Assembly (NCBI RefSeq): GCF_000003605.2
Contig: NW_003150306.1
Coordinates: forward strand, 1 to 17,951
Length of the DNA: 17,951 nucleotides
Source of the DNA: Saccoglossus kowalevskii
Lineage: Eukaryota > Hemichordata > Enteropneusta > Harrimaniidae
Direction of reading: 5' to 3'
Every line of letters starts with the position of its first letter. Within the stretch, counting starts at the first letter, position 1. Position numbers and translations under genes: made by a program. Positions 17,544-17,951 of this stretch are shown piece after piece. A model generated the notes under the pieces. It searched no databases and was not told where the DNA came from. It was given only the letters and a program-made list of their open reading frames with translations.

Positions 17544-17951
17544 AAATTTATGACAATTTACGATGGCTTAGTTCAAAGCTAAGTTCTCGTTCATTTTTTT
17601 TTCTACATGTCAAACAATGGGCAAGAAATGTTTCTATGATTGGAGACATACCTTTGCATTGGCTAGGCACTATACCTTGCAGAATGAATGGGTTGTACTA
17701 TTATTTGAGTATGTTCTTCGTTTCAGTTTTTCATAACATAAAACACCTCGAACTGGTAAGTATGTCTGCGATGTATTATTAAGGTAGCAGAATAGTTTTT
17801 TGGGCACTTTTCACATTTTTTTTTTTGAAAATCACACGAATAGCTCCCTAAGGCATGCTACATACATTGGTGTTTTTATTTTATTGAAAAAAAAATATCT
17901 TGTACAAGTAAACTGATTTGTTTCTTCTGTGCAAACAAATGGCCAAGTTTT
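17544..17951. other. AT-rich DNA to the window edge, nothing recognised
   Basis: Poly-T and poly-A runs (17816-17826, 17886-17894) but no gene, terminal repeat or RNA seen. Confidence 0.5.

Noticed and set aside
1-17951. CRISPR arrays, bacterial operons, rRNA or tRNA genes
   Set aside because: None seen; the window is spliced eukaryotic DNA.

Overview
This is eukaryotic DNA from an animal. Both protein genes I could reconstruct are split by GT-AG introns, the sequence is AT-rich (roughly two thirds A+T by eye), and the repeats are metazoan types: a DIRS-like tyrosine-recombinase retroelement and a MITE. A marine invertebrate, perhaps a mollusc, fits this composition and repeat content. That is an inference; the window itself does not name a species.

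Layout: (1) 362-931, plus strand: the last two coding exons of an organic anion transporter (SLCO/OATP) gene, whose 5' part lies left of the window. (2) 932-5351: gene-poor DNA between two convergent genes. It holds a four-copy 62-bp tandem repeat (1779-2027), a GC-rich foldback repeat (2308-2449) and a short derivative of the retroelement found at the far right (4053-4293). (3) 5352-10926, minus strand: a complete six-coding-exon gene for a 286-residue four-span membrane protein of the MS4A/CD20-like type with a Q/P/M-rich tail. All splice phases agree. One intron carries a 313-bp MITE with 47-bp terminal inverted repeats and a 9-bp target duplication. (4) 10943-15186: probable upstream region of that gene, including a candidate 5' untranslated exon and promoter near 13.5 kb, then non-coding DNA with small palindromes. 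(5) 15187-17543, minus strand: a decayed, internally deleted DIRS-like element with RT connection/RNase H and tyrosine-recombinase remnants, a poly(A) signal and short inverted terminal motifs. (6) 17544-17951: nothing recognised.

The two host genes are tail-to-tail and both encode plasma-membrane proteins by family, but nothing in the sequence shows that they work together. The most interesting items are the reconstructed MS4A-like gene, the intronic MITE, and the long/short pair of DIRS-like derivatives that share both ends. Six-frame reading alone misses the MS4A-like protein because its exons are short (57-237 bp).
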